A DNA stretch of 64,000 nucleotides from Pegea sp. RAD2-039. Taxonomy: Eukaryota > Chordata > Thaliacea > Salpida > Salpidae. Shown piece after piece: positions 23,290 to 36,690 of the stretch. The notes below the pieces were generated by a model. It was not told the DNA's origin, did not search any database, and saw only the letters and a list, made by a program, of their open reading frames with translations. The position numbers and the translations under genes were made by a program. Each line of letters starts with the position of its first letter. Positions within the stretch are counted from its first letter, which is position 1. The stretch spans positions 1-64,000 of the forward strand of contig JAQGEQ010000330.1 of NCBI GenBank assembly GCA_034620365.1, given 5' to 3'.

Positions 23290-25024
23290 ATTAGATTAGA
23301 AATAAAAAGTGAACGTAAAAACACTGAAAACATTCGAGAAATGTAAATGAACAACTTTCACGAGGTATTTGTTTAAAGTTCCATTCGACTTTAAGAGTCA
23401 ATCACATGTTTGAAATTTAACAAAATATTGAAATATTACGATTCGCCCATCGATTTCGTGAAAAGACAACAAAAATGTTTGTTGTTTTTATCTATTTCTA
23501 AAATAAAAAAGATTGTTTAACTTGTAGAAAAGTTCAATTATTGATCAAATAGATTATATCCGTATAATATAGCGTAAATAACTGAAAAAATTTATCTTAA
23601 GGTCTTAAATGCTCTGATTTTTCTATAAAATTTTATTCATGAAATATAAAGGTTTTGTTAATTAGCAAATTATTTTGATATTGCTAATTATTTAAGGAAT
23701 CATACATTCATTTTTTTTCTTCAAAAATTTATTGACGTTTTTACTTATGTTTAAAAATAATTAAATGACCAAAATTGTTGAGTTTGACAATTAGAAAAAA
23801 ATCCTCAGATAATCAGATGAAGTTAAAAAGAGTTAAAATAATAACCCAAACATCTTATATAATTAGAACTAATTAAACAAAGATTATTGAGAACCACATA
23901 AAATATAATTAATTAAAGCACAATTGATTCTTTAGTGTAAGTAAACATGTTTTTGTAAAAATCATAAAAATCTAACTAAATATTTTTCAGTTTTATCTTT
24001 CTATAGTAGAAAAAGTTGACGCTAGACGTCGCTGAAGTTAAATAATTTTGAAATCCTTGCATTGCCTCAGGCTATGTTTTTGTAAGTGATATTTCATAAC
24101 TTGAATTTTAAGACTTACTTTTAAACTTTGTTTAAATTATGAATAATTAAGTTTAAATTGAAAATAAAATTATTTTAACTAGTCACTTTTCGTATCAATA
24201 AAAAAATACAATTTTAAAAGCAAATTATTTATTTAGCTTTGAATTTAAAAGTAAATTTAAACTTTTTAACATACTTTCTTCCTCTTATCTGTCAGACAAA
24301 TAATTTTTCTCAATGACTCAGACCTTACAAAACATTCAAACACTTTTCTCAATAACCCTTGTATTGAAATCTGTCAAAAAAAACTAATGGACGGTTACAA
24401 AAATTTGATTCAACTTAGCGACTATGAATTTCCAAAGCATAAATTTTAAAAAATATCCTGAAAAAATACGACCCTTATTAGAAAAATCTCAAATAAGTTA
24501 AACAAAATTAGCAAAAGTAACTTAGTTTGTTTTTATTGTCAACGTATAAAACTATTCTTATGATTCTAAATAATTTAATTTTTTTAAATGACTAATAATT
24601 TTCAAAATTAATTTTTATCCGGACAAATATTAGATGAAACAACGTTTTTATATTAAGAAATATTCTTAGTTATCATTGAGAGCCTAAGTAACCCATGTGA
24701 ATTTTTGATATCGACTACTTGTCGATAGATTAATCCGAAAATAACAACTAACAAAATTAAGTTTACTTTCAAATTTAAATCTGCTTGGATGTTTCAATTA
24801 ATATAATTACATGGCGTGAATATCATTTTGACATCAAATATTTGTCAATTTTCTTGTTTCATTTTGTTTATTATTTGATTTATTTATTTATTATTTAAGC
24901 TTTATCCTTTCACACTGACAACCATGTTAATATATAAATAAATCACTTTTTTCACTTAAGAATTATTAATAAATTTGAAATTTCATTATGTGTAAAATGT
25001 TTCATGCAAGTATATAATTTTTTA

Positions 25025-28009
25025 TCTCATTGATAACTTTTCTATAATTATCTTTTTTCAAATTTTTATTTAATTTTTCTTGTCAATTCATTAAGATTCA
25101 GTGTAAACCTGACTTAAACAAACTATTTTCATTTTTTCTCACTTTTATTAAAGTTTATTACATTAAAATATAAATTATAACTTTTGAAAAATTTAATTGC
25201 ATTTTACTATTTAGTTTTCAGTCACAAGATTTATTTATGATAGTTTTTTATTTTTATTTTATAAACTAATAAACGCTGTATCCTCCTATCTGTCAGTAAA
25301 AAAGTGTTAATGAGTGACTTTGAGCATAAAGAAGTATATGTATTTCATAAAAATGTTTTTTATTTTAGTATGAATTATATGAATGAATTCAGTGAGAAGA
25401 TTTGAATGATTTTTAGTAAAAATAATTTTACTTCAAACTTAATTTTGTAGTGAAAAAAGTGGATTTAACTCATTCGAAGTTTTTTTACTAGCTTTTAATT
25501 TCTTGCGATTTAATTATCAAGAATATTTTTTATAAAAAGTAATATTAGACTATCTTAAGAATGTGATGAAAAGAGTTTATATATTATATATATACTCAAA
25601 AAGTAATTTTTAATCAAAAACTTTAAGAACATCTTACAAACAAATTAGATCTTACTTTTACTTTTTTAGGGTTAGTAACATTCTTTTAAATAATTTCAAA
25701 GCCTTAAAATGACAAAGAAGCTTAATAATATGCCAAAGCAGTTTCTTTAAAAAAAACAATTTTATTTATAGCTTTACAGATAAGAATTGATGATTTTCTA
25801 GTTACAATTAAATATTTGTTTTTACCTCTAAAATATTTATATTCTCAAATAAATTAATATAATTTGTTTTTATAATTTAACCTGACAGCTTTTCAATAGT
25901 TAAAATGAAGAAATGTAATTTGATCTTTTTGACAAATCAGTTTTTAAAAACTACAATTTATACATTTTTTGTTTTCGGTCAATTTGTTAATTTGAAAATT
26001 ACTAGTTGTTTACGAACAAAGAAAAAATATATTTTCTTAAGTAATTATAAATTCACTTTATTTCAAATATGAGAAATTTAAAGAATGCTGTTAATTTTTA
26101 GTTCTTATTATCAGATTCATTTATCGACATGTGGTCGATATCAAAAATTTCTATTGTTATCATGCCATAGGTAAAAGCTAGAAAACATTTCTAAATATAA
26201 AGATATCTTTTTATCTAGTATTTGTCAGGAGAAAAGTTAGTTTCTAAAAAATTCGTTAAAAATTTGATTTATTTAAAACTTTAATACAAATTTTCTTTCT
26301 TTTACTGTCAGCCTTACAAAGAAATTATTTCCTACTTTTCAGTGCATAACACGTTTTAGTATAAAACATTTTAAATGTATTTTTCAAAACTAAAACGACT
26401 ATGTATACTTATGAGATTGAAAAAAAACTGATTTAAATCTTGAAAAATAATGTTTGTAATCTAAAAGTCACTGAGCAACAGTATTTCTCGAACAGATCTT
26501 AAACAGAACCTTTATAATTAAAAAAAATGAAAATACAACAAGTATAGTGACATCTTGTGGTTGAAAAATAAATAGTAAATTGCAATCATATTTTAAAACA
26601 TTTTTCAGTTTAAAGTTTAACAAAAAAATTGAAACAAATTTTGGAAAACTTACAAATAATCATTTAAATTCAGTTTTACTCTGACTCCAAACAAATTTAT
26701 CCAAACAATATTATTCATTGTTTATTTTCTAAATTAAGTAGCTTTAAGAAAATATTGAATTCTACTCCATAAAATTTAACATAATAAAACTAACTTAACA
26801 AGTAGATTCCATATAAAAAAAATGAAACTTTAAAGCAAATTATTTTTTAAACTAATTAAAAAAATTGTTAATATGCTTACTTGTGTAATACAGAAATTAG
26901 CAAACTACTCTTTATTATACTTTGGCAGATGTTGTAGATTGAAAACATTTTTTATCTTCATTTTATTCGAATTCTTATTTCAAAAAATTTTAAGCTTCCT
27001 ATTGTTTTACTAGAAAACATGTTAATATGTAAACAAATCATCGTTTTACTTAAACAAACATATTTAAATTTGAAACTGAAATATATCAAAACTCTTTATT
27101 CTAACTTAGCTACCATTAGCAATTAGGCAAATTTCAATAAAAACTTTGTTAGTAGCGAGTATCTACTTTTAATACACCACTGGTACGAATTTAACTAATT
27201 AATTGAGTTGGATTTACTATTTTACTGTTTTTTTGTAAAGCATTTTTGTTGCTTTGTTTTGTGATTTTTACAATGAAGCTTATAAACTGCTTATTTTCTA
27301 AGATTTTATTTTAAAGTATAGTTATTATTTTAAATATTAATAATTGTATTTTGGAATTTTGAATAAAAGAGTTTGAGCTTAGCTATTTATGCCTAGTTAA
27401 AAAAAATATAAATGCAATTTGTAGTTGCAAAAGATTTTTTTTTCTTTATTATTATAGAAACAATGCATTGTTATCTTCTTAGTAACATTCAAAAAAACTC
27501 ACGTTCTCCTGACAAATACTAGATGAGAAGATTTTTTATATAAAGAAATAATCTTTAATCTTTAGCGTGAAATGAATCAAATAAACATAATTTTTGATAT
27601 CGACCGTTTGTCGATAGAATAATTCGACAAATACAACTAACAAGTAACAAGCAAACTTTCAAATTAAAAATTGCTTGATTATTTCCTTTGGTAAGAATAC
27701 TTGAGGAAATTTTCAATTTAACTCCAAATATTTGTGAATATTAAAGTTTTTGTAATTTGTAATTTTTATTGATTTGATTAACAAAAACTAATGATGATTA
27801 CTTCTTAAAAACATTTTATCTATTTTTCTTTGAGAATATCGCAAACATTTCTAATTGTTCCAGTAAATCTATGATGGAATTTAGTGGGTAGCAAAAAAGT
27901 CAATAAAAAGTTTTAGTAAAAACTAGCAATATTGAGCTATAAAATTATTATTTTTAAAATTTTAATTTTAAAATTATTTTTTTCACTCTTTCATATTAAA
28001 TTGCGATTT
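25025..28009. repeat. Palindrome spacer
   Basis: Asymmetric 2,985-bp spacer. It contains an inverted P block (25,080-25,330), a segment shared directly with 18,561-18,794 (25,480-25,790), and a segment shared inverted with 36,040-36,300 (25,780-26,060). A minus dyad lies at 26,121 with CTAGTATTTGTCAGG about 90 bp on, followed by a P block (26,240-26,640), a plus dyad TATCGACCGTTTGTCGATAG at 27,599 and GTGGGTAGCAAAAAAG at 27,883. No coding potential seen. Confidence 0.7.
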
Positions 28010-29740
28010 ATAAAAAAATTATATACTTGCGTGAAACATTTTACACATTATGATTTTTCAAATTTAATCATAATTCTTAAGTGAAAGAAGTGATTTGTTT
28101 ATATATTAACATGGTTGTCAGTATATAAAGATAAAGCTTAAAAAAAAGAAATAAATAAATCAAATAATAGATGTAATGAAAAAACAAAATTGACAAATAT
28201 TTGATGTCTAAATGATATTCACGCCATGTAATTCTATTAATAGAAACATCCAAGCAGATTTAACTTTGAAAGTAAACTTAATTTTGTTAGTTTTTATTTT
28301 CGGATTAATCTATCGACGAGTAGTCGATAACAAAAATTTACTCTGTTCACAGTGTATTATAATGATAACGAAAAATGTTTTTCATTATAACAACATTGTT
28401 TCATCTAGTATTTGTCCGGAGTAAAAATTTGTTTTGAAAATTATTAGTCATTTAAAAAATTTAAATTATTTAGAATCATAAGAATAGTTTTATATATTGA
28501 CAATAAAAACAAAATAAATTGCTTTTGATAATTTCATTTAACTTATCAAAGATTTTTCTAATTTTAGTGGAAATTTTTTCAGAATATTTTTTTAAATTTA
28601 TGCTTTGGAAATTCATAGTCGCTAAGTTGAGTCAAATTTTTGTAACCGTCAGTTAGTTTTTATTTACAGATTTCAATACAAGGGTTATTGAAAAAAGTGT
28701 TTAAATGTTTTGTAAGGTCAAATAAGTGAAAAAAATTATTTGTCTGACTGATAAGAGGAAGAAAGTATGTTAAAACGTTTAAATTTACTTCTGAATTCAA
28801 AGTTAAATAAATAATTTGTTTTTAAAATTGTATTTTTTTATTGATACGAAAAGTTACTAGTTAAAATTGTTCTGTTTTCAGTTTAAACTTAATTATTCAT
28901 AATTTCAAACAAAGTTTGAAAGTAAGTCTTAAAATTCAATTTATCAAATATCACTTACAAAAACATAGCCTAAAGCAATACAAGGATTTCAAAATTATTT
29001 ATCTTCAGCGACGTCTAGCGTCAACTTTTCTACTATAGAAACATAAAACTCAAAAATCATTAATAAGATTGTTATAAAAACATTTTTACTTACCAAAACA
29101 ATCAATTTTGCTTTAATTTATTATATTTTATGTGGTTCTCAATAATCTTTTTTTAATTAGTTCTAATTACACAAGATGTTTAGGTTATTATTTTAACTCT
29201 TTTTAACTTCAACTGATTAGCTGAAGATTTTACATTAATTTTTAAAATTCAAATATTTTGATCATTTAATTAATTTTAAACATAAGTAAAAACGTCAAAA
29301 GTTTTTGAAGAAAAAAGCTGAATGTATGATTCCATAAATATTTAGTGATATCAAAAAAATTTGCTAATTAACAAAACTATAATATTTCATGAATAAAACT
29401 CTATAAAAATTCAAAGCATTTAAGACCTTAAGATAAAAATATTCAGTTATTTACGTTATATTTTACGGATATAATCTATTTGATCAATAATTGAACTTTT
29501 CTACAAGTTAAACAATCTTTTTTATTTTAGAAATAGTTAAAAACAACAAACATTTTTATTTCCTTTTTACGAAATAGATGGGCGAATCGTAATATTTCAA
29601 TATTTTGTTAAATTTCAAACATGTGATTGACTCTTAATGTCGAATGAAACTTTATACAAATGCCTCGTGAAAGTTGTTCATTTACATTTCTCTAATGTTT
29701 TCAGTGTTTTTACGTTCACTTTTTATTTCTAATCTGATAG

Positions 29741-29874
29741 AGGTTACTCAACAAAAATTAGTCTATGATCGTGACGTAATTACTGATGAACAATTTGATG
29801 ATGCTAGTTTTTATGAAAGAATGTGATTACTAATGAAAGTATTTTTGTCATTTAACGTGAATATATATGTTTAG
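29741..29874 (+). pseudogene. Candidate orphan terminal exon, copy 3, interrupted
   Basis: Mirror of 23,154-23,289. After CTGATAG it reads QQKLVYDRDVITDEQFDD, then ERM, and TGA (29,824-29,826) where both other copies have TGG. The frame then continues to the same final TAG. Confidence 0.4.
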
Positions 29875-30204
29875 TATCAATAGTAATTTGGTTGAGTTAT
29901 CATCTGTTGTCTTAGAGAAGAATTGTTTAAACTGTTTAAATAATAATTACTTAATTATAAAAATATGCATCAGTTATGTAAGGATGTTAACCAAACATAA
30001 AAAATTACATTACAAACTTGAAGGTTTTATTTTCAATCTTGCCTTGTTTACAATAGCTGAGATTTGTTTCATCAAATTACTACAGCAAATAAAAAGCACA
30101 AATTTCCATTAGGGAGTTGTTTTAGAGTATTTTTTGTTTAGTAAATTGCAGCAAGGTCAAAGTCATATCGACTAACTCGTTGCACATGACTGCATCCGAC
30201 TTAC

Positions 30205-30275
30205 GTGATGCAAGAAAGTTAACTAAACGGGAAATCCCCTCTTCAATTGAGATAGTTGGTTTGTGAATAAAATGA
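30205..30275 (-). other. Candidate orphan exon, 71 bp, copy 3
   Basis: Minus-strand mirror of 22,753-22,823, again with AG before and GTAAGT after, and the same 71-bp length and open frame. Confidence 0.35.
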
Positions 30276-33200
30276 CTAATAAAATTATAAATATAAAAAA
30301 ATATAATTTTGAAGTAGCTACCAGACAAGATTATACAAACATGATTCGATTAACAAACTTTATTTTTGTACAAACCAAAACTTATATCTAATATTTTTCT
30401 CATTTTTTGTTTTTTTTATCAAATCGAATCAAACTTCATATCAGACTGAAAAAGTTCCGGTTCAATGATTTTATTTTTCAGACTTGTTTTTATTTTAAGT
30501 TTAGCGTCGATATACTACTTGTTATGATTTGAATGAAACTGTTTTCAAATTTCTATTTGAACTTTATAAATTTTTTTCCAACTTACTTTTCATTTCACAA
30601 AATTTCACATTAGCATATGAAGCAAAACAAATTATTATTTCTCAGTTGAAAACAGTAATTTAACAAAATAAAAAGCTTTTAAATTTGTTTGATATTCGCA
30701 AGTTTCACGATAGAATATTTTTAAAATTACAGTTTAAAGTTGAAATAATTTTCTAAAGATAGTTTCTTCTTCGTTTGTTGTGTAAATTTTCTAGTATGAA
30801 GCATTTTTGATTTATTTAATTGAAAGAAGTTAAAATAACAAAGAATGGAAATAACCAAATAACTCTATTCAAATAAAATTATTACTAATAACTAATGATA
30901 AGAATAACAAATTAAGATTAAACTTTCTTTAATGGCACTAATCAAAAATAAGAGAAAGTTAGATTTTAAACTGGTTAATTACTACAACCAAATTACAACT
31001 TTCTAATTACATCACCGACAAGTTATCTGTACAATTGTTATTGAAAATTGAGATAAAAATTAATTTACTATCGTTAGTTTATAGTAGCTTTAATTTTTAA
31101 TCATTTTACTACCAAATAACTTAATTGATATTACTAATAAAAATTTATTTAACTAATAAATTATTAAAGAAAATTGTTTAGCTAGTAACCATCGAACGTT
31201 TTTGTAAATCAAATCACTATCCCATTGAATACAACGATAAACCATAATTTCTTCAAGATTTAAAAACTATAATATCGACAAATATTTGATGCCAAATTAA
31301 AATTCATGCAAATTATTATTATTAAACGAAATAATCAAGCAGTTTTTCATTTAAGTGTTTGCTGTTAATTGTTAGTTCTATCTTTCGAATTATTTTATCG
31401 ACAAATGGTCGATATCAAGAATTAATTACATCATTATAAATGATAAAAACCATAATGTAAGTCAACGAACATTTCTTTATATAAAAAATCTTCTCATCTA
31501 GTATTTGTCAGGAAAAAGTGATTCTTAAAATTTTTTATCTATCTTTAAAAGTTTGATTTATGTAAAACTGTGAGACGATTTTTCTCTTTTTTTTACTATC
31601 AATCTTATAGAAAAATATTTCCTACTCTTAGTGATAAAATATTTTTGTTTTAAACTGTTTATTGATTTTCTAAAACTAAGATTATTACAAATACTAATTA
31701 TATAAAGCTAATTGTATGAGTATGAATAAACTTTGTATGAATATTAATAAACAATGTTTTGTAAGCTCAAAGTCACTGAGTAACACTATTTCTCTCACAG
31801 ATAGGAGGATACAACGTTTGTAAGTTTAAAAAAATAAACATAAAACTGTTATAGTGACATCTTTTGACCGAAAAATAAATAGTAAAATGCAATTAAATTT
31901 TACAAAAGTTTCAGTTTAAAGTTTAATTTACTAAACTTTAATAAAATTGAGGAAAAATGCAAATCGTTTTTTTAAGTCAGGTTTACGCTGATTCTTAATG
32001 AATTGACAAAGTAGAATTTGTTTGAATTTATTTTTTTGTATAATTTAAGTAATGTTTTTCTTAATGTTATAGTTTAAACCTTTGAAAAATTATTGCCAAC
32101 TTAAACTGTAAATATAAAAGTATTCTAACGTGAAATTTGCGATTTTAAAACAAATTAAAAAGTTTTTTTGTTGTGAAACTCCTGTTTTCGACTGAAAAAT
32201 AATAGTTGAGTTGATTCATTTACCAATGTGAAAATTTGTAAGACGAAAAACATATTGGAAGAAAATTTATAAGTTTCAAATAGAAATTGAACGCAGTTTC
32301 ATTCAATTCATAACAAGTAGTATATCGACGCTATACTTAAAATAAAAACAAGTCTGTAAAATAAAATCAGTAAACTGGAACTTTTTCAGTCTGATATGAA
32401 GTTTTCATTTGATAAATAAAATATGAGATGAAAATAAAACAGTTTGCTGAAGAATTACTGTAGCCAATAAGCTTCTGGACTATCTAAAATTCAAATCACA
32501 TCATAACTAGTAAATCAAACTTTTATTAAAATAGCAGAATTAACAACTTTAAGTTTCACCTCTGTATGTAATAGAGATTAATTTTTAAAATATTTAAGAG
32601 GATGCAATTGTTATGAAGTTTAAAAATAAAACTATTTTAAAGACATTTTAGTGTTTCAACTCTAAGTAAATAGAACAATAAGAACAATTTTCTTCCAAAA
32701 AATAACAATTTTTTATAAACCTTAAGAATTTGAAGTTTAAATAAAATAATAATAGAAACAATCAATTAAAGATAAAATAATTTTCTGTTTCAAATTTTTA
32801 AATATTTTCAGCAAACATTATTATTTACTATTTTATCTTTATTCAAATTAAATATCAGTAATTTTATTTTACAAAAAATCTTTTTCAATGTTTTTTAAGA
32901 ATGATAATATTATGAAAAAATAGAAATAAACAAAATAAATAAAAATATTAAGAAATAAAAACAGTAGCTTTTATTAGCAAACCTAAACTTAAAATTATAT
33001 AATTATTAAAATTTCATAAAAACAAAGAATATTTTGGAAAATTATCTAAAACTTTTTTCATGTTTTGTTTTTCTCCTTTAATAGTTTTCCCAAAATAAAT
33101 TTACTTCAAAATATTTCACATTCAAATTTTTAGTTTTGGATATATCTCAATTTTCAATAAAATTTACTTTTAAGGAAATTTTAGAATAAAAATTAATATT

Positions 33201-33524
33201 TTTATTTTTAACAAATACTTTCTATTAGCAGATAAAATTATTCTACTTTTGTTGAATTAAAACTAAACAAAAAACGAGAAAAAGTAATTAAAGAACTTTT
33301 TTTGAGTTAGCTTTATTATTGAATACTATTAAATCTGTTTTCTAAGTGATTATTAAAAAAATAATTTTGGTTTTAATGAATAATTGTATTTTTTTAATGG
33401 ATAAATTTATGAAGACTCATCATCAAAATCATCAGCATTAAGATCAAGATCTTACCAATATCTGCATTTGATGCTCATCTTCTTTTTTAAAAATCTCTTC
33501 TTTCAAACTAAAAACCGAACTAAT

Positions 33525-33680
33525 CAATCACTGATGACGTCACATGCTGATGGCGTCACCTTTGATCGACATTAGAGGTTATTTTGAACTCATCAACTTC
33601 CGGCTCATACATCCTTGCCAAAGATCGTGTTCCACTTCGCAGTGAGATCTTGCGGATATTAAACCTATTTTTGAAGAGAT
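33525..33680 (-). repeat. Block C, copy 4, inverted
   Basis: Mirror of 19,395-19,560. Forward frame (minus strand) SLRSGTRSLARMYEPEVDEF ending in TGA; one TGACGTCA is intact and one changed (TGGCGTCA on the + strand). Confidence 0.65.
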
Positions 33681-34304
33681 TATTTAAAAACTATTTTGAT
33701 TTTAAATATTCATAAAAAAAGAAAGATCCTTGAATAATTTGGTGAATAATGGTTGATAATGTTTGAATAATTAAACTTCAAATTGATCTATTTTTTACTT
33801 ACTGATACATTTTTCTTTTTGTTATTAAAGTTTAAAAAATAATAAAAATACTTTTTGTGTAAAATATATTAACTAATTTTGATGAAATAATCTTGAAGAT
33901 TTCAAAAGATCATTTTATTCTCATTTTCAATTTTACTTTTCACTTTTCAATCATCATTAAGATGTGTCTTTAGTTTCTTTTATGAATTGTTCTATTTTTA
34001 TCTTTTTAGATATTTTAATTGAATTGTATTTACATCTATTAATAAAGAAATTCTGCTGAGTGGCTTTAAACTTACAAAACAATCCTTTTAAATATTCATA
34101 AATATTTAAATTCTTTTCCATAAAATGATTTCATTTTAATCTTAAAATAAAAAGATTTCTAGAAATCGTAAATCTAATAATTACCATTTAGTAAAAAATT
34201 TTTAGATTATTATCAAACAACAAAGTTGTCCTCAAAATTTCAAATAAAAATATATGCAAAAGAAATAATATTTTTGAAAAAAAGTATTATTCACCAAACA
34301 AATA

Positions 34305-35585
34305 CTCTATATACCAAAGTAAATTATTACAATGGAAATAATTAATACTTTTGTATATATATTTGGTTTGTGATAATAATTATTAATTTTAACATTTATT
34401 ATAATGATTGATAAAACGAGATATAATAATTATTAGATACATAACATATTTTTGCTATTGTTTTATTAAGAAATAAACAAAAATTTCCTGCAAAATTATT
34501 CAAATTTTTTTACATAAGAAATAATCCATTTTAAAGCAAATTAGATTTCTTAAATTTTTATAATAAAACATAAAATTCAAATTTGAAAAGTAGTAACAAC
34601 AAAATTAAAATTTAATATTTTATTTTTAAATAGTAAAAATGTTCAAAAAATTGAATCAAATCTACCGAGAAGGTAATGATGTTAAAAGCTTTGTTTTTAT
34701 CCGGACAAATACTAGATTTAAAAAAGTTTATATAAATTAGGCTTACATATCAAAAGTTTGCATATGCAATAACAAACATTGATGTTTTTATTTTGAAGTC
34801 GACTAAATGTCGATGACGTTTTCCTCAAACTCCAAACAAGTTTTAGCTTCACACATTTTGATCGACTTTTTTATGTGGTTGCATTTTCATGACCCTCATT
34901 ATTTAGTTTACAATTAATTTTGAATATTACTATCAGCGATATGTTTCATATATGAGTTTGATATATATTGTAATATCTGTAAATTTTTCATATCTTAATT
35001 AAAGTGAGTTTGTAAGTCTTAATAAAATGGTTTCTCATACCGTACAATTAATACATTGAATCAGCTGCTATCAAACATTGTCATGTCAGAATCACTCGTG
35101 TTGTTCAAGCAGAAGTTATAATATTTCCAATATTGTCATTTCCAAACTGTGAATTTTTCCTTATTTGCAAGTTTACAGTGTTATATGCTTGGAGGACTAC
35201 TGAAATGCTAGTGTTACATCCATTGCTTTCTATATTGTTGACTAAATAGATGTTGTTTGTGAGAATGTGTTACGAGAGGTGCTCTCTTCAGGCAACCTTC
35301 TTCGGATTTATTGTAATGAATATATGAAATGACAAAATATACATTAAAATCAAAATAATGATCAGAATAATTTGAAATTAAATTCTTTATAAATATTTAG
35401 AAAAATGCTCTGTAAATCCAAAGTCAAAAATAAAAATGCTTGTCTAATAGATGTTAACACAAAACATAATTTTATAAAATATGATAATAAAACTATTATA
35501 AAGAAATCTTGTGACTAAAGAATTAATAAAGAGATTTAATTATTGCTATCGACATAATATTTCATAGATGCATTTGATAAAGAAA
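34305..35585. other. DNA outside the palindrome, mostly unmatched
   Basis: The right flank differs from the left flank here, so the symmetry is interrupted. It contains a TTATCCGGACAAATACTAGAT block (34,700) followed about 100 bp later by a GAAGTCGACTAAATGTCGAT dyad (34,795), as at 57,290/57,390 and 39,610/39,715. There is a moderately G+C-richer stretch at 35,040-35,330 in which I recognise nothing, and a degenerate P block at 35,400-35,560. Confidence 0.5.
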
Positions 35586-35900
35586 ATGACAATTGAAAAA
35601 GAAAACTCAATTCAACCTGGATATAAGCGCCATGTTAGTCTGTTTCAAAACAGCACTTCTAGGAGATGCAAGACTCCTAATTTAAAACCTGAGTTGAAGC
35701 TCTGTAAGCATAACATTTCTGTTCTCTAGTATCGTTCTGACAGCTACTGAAATGTCAGCTGGATGTAGCTTCATCAGTATGTCCTTTCTGCCGTATAACT
35801 TTGTTGTCGTGGAAAATGGAATCCTTTTGTCTTGGTAACAACCGGATTTCCTGGCTTACAGCATGGCCCTTCTCTGCTGAAGCAAGCCATAATACAGACT
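35586..35900. other. G+C-richer remnant, possible broken coding sequence
   Basis: This stands out from the A+T-rich background. On the + strand, ATG at 35,586 opens 47 codons (MTIEKENSIQPGYKRHVSLF, then KLCKHNISVL) to TAG at 35,727. On the - strand two protein-like frames adjoin with a shift between them: SQEIRLLPRQKDSIFHDNKV (from about 35,850 downwards), then MKLHPADISVAVRTILENRN ending in TAA at 35,682-35,684. The minus-strand reading looks more like a decayed protein, perhaps from a transposon or a captured gene, but I cannot name it. Confidence 0.3.
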
Positions 35901-36040
35901 TAGGTTTTAATTAATCACAACTATTGTAGCCAAAAAGTTTTTCAACTATTTAGACTTGAAATTACATCAAAACTAGTATATTTCTAATATTTCAACTAAA
36001 GTGAACTTATAATTAATAATTTTCCTTTGTTCGTGAACCA

Positions 36041-36690
36041 AAGGTAATTTTCAAATTGACAGAATGACCGAAAACAAAAAGGTATAAATTGTAAATTTTA
36101 ATAACTAATTTGTCAAAAAGATCAAATTATATTTCTTTATTCTAAATATTGAAAAGCTGGTTACATAATAAAAACAACTTATAAAAAGACAATTTATATT
36201 TTTTGTTTGACAATATAAATTTTTAAGATGTGAAAATGAAAATTTAATTGTGATTTAAAAATCATTAATTTTTGTCTGTAAAGATAAGTATGACAACAAT
36301 TTTAAATTAATTTAAGTTTTTTACTTATTACGTTTTAGATTTTAAATTTTCAAATAATTTTTTTGATTAATATTAATAAAAATACTTCTAATGTAAAATA
36401 ATTAAATCAATTTTTAATGAAACTGTTTCTAAATATTAAAATAGAAATGTTTTTAATTAACTCATATTAACTCTTTTAAAACAAACATAACTGCTTGTTC
36501 AACAGATTCAGGTTCAGCGAAAAACATTATACCGAAACCTGACGAAGCTCTTGTCCTTGGAATTCGTTTTATCACGCAGTCGTTAATATCGCCAAATTTC
36601 TTGAAACAATCTCTTAGTTTATCTGTAAACATATCTCAAATAGCATTATTACTAACATGATGTGAAAAAGATCTTTTGAGTTTATCACAA
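36041..36690 (-). repeat. RRM-carrying repeat, copy D, inverted
   Basis: Positions 36,690-36,292 match 17,940-18,335 in reverse. Positions 36,300-36,041 match 25,780-26,000 in reverse. The junction at about 36,292 is therefore a breakpoint between modules. Confidence 0.7.
36495..36622 (-). pseudogene. Musashi-like RRM exon, copy D
   Basis: 128 bp on the minus strand after GTTTACAG. Frame KLRDCFKKFGDINDCVIKR, then RASSGFGIMFFAEPESVEQ, open. The base after the exon pair is GC (GCAGTT), not GT, so the 5' splice site is weakened or lost. It is closest to copy C. Confidence 0.75.

Larger units (their letters stand above)
18795..25024 (+). repeat. Left arm of the 6.2-kb palindrome
   Basis: Collinear in reverse complement with 28,010-34,304. 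Paired positions sum to about 53,030-53,100 throughout: block C 19,430/33,650, TATCGACGCTATA 20,730/32,320, dyads 21,650/31,395, the AGAGGGGATTTCCCG unit 22,795/30,235, the CTAGACGTC block 24,020/29,015. Over about 300 bp near 22,700-23,000 I count five differences, roughly 98% identity; other parts are more diverged. It holds block C, an inverted partial module A, an inverted P block, a full module A (22,050-23,700) and a GACGCTAGACGTCGCT block. No intact gene. Confidence 0.9.
28010..34304 (-). repeat. Right arm of the 6.2-kb palindrome
   Basis: Reverse complement of 18,795-25,024. The inner end is ATTTTTTATAA at about 28,010, opposite TATAATTTTTTAT at 25,020; the outer end is CACCAAACAAAT at 34,293-34,304, opposite ATTTGTTTGGTGA at 18,797. 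It holds the mirror copies of all left-arm modules. The arms have unequal small indels but no large one. Confidence 0.9.
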
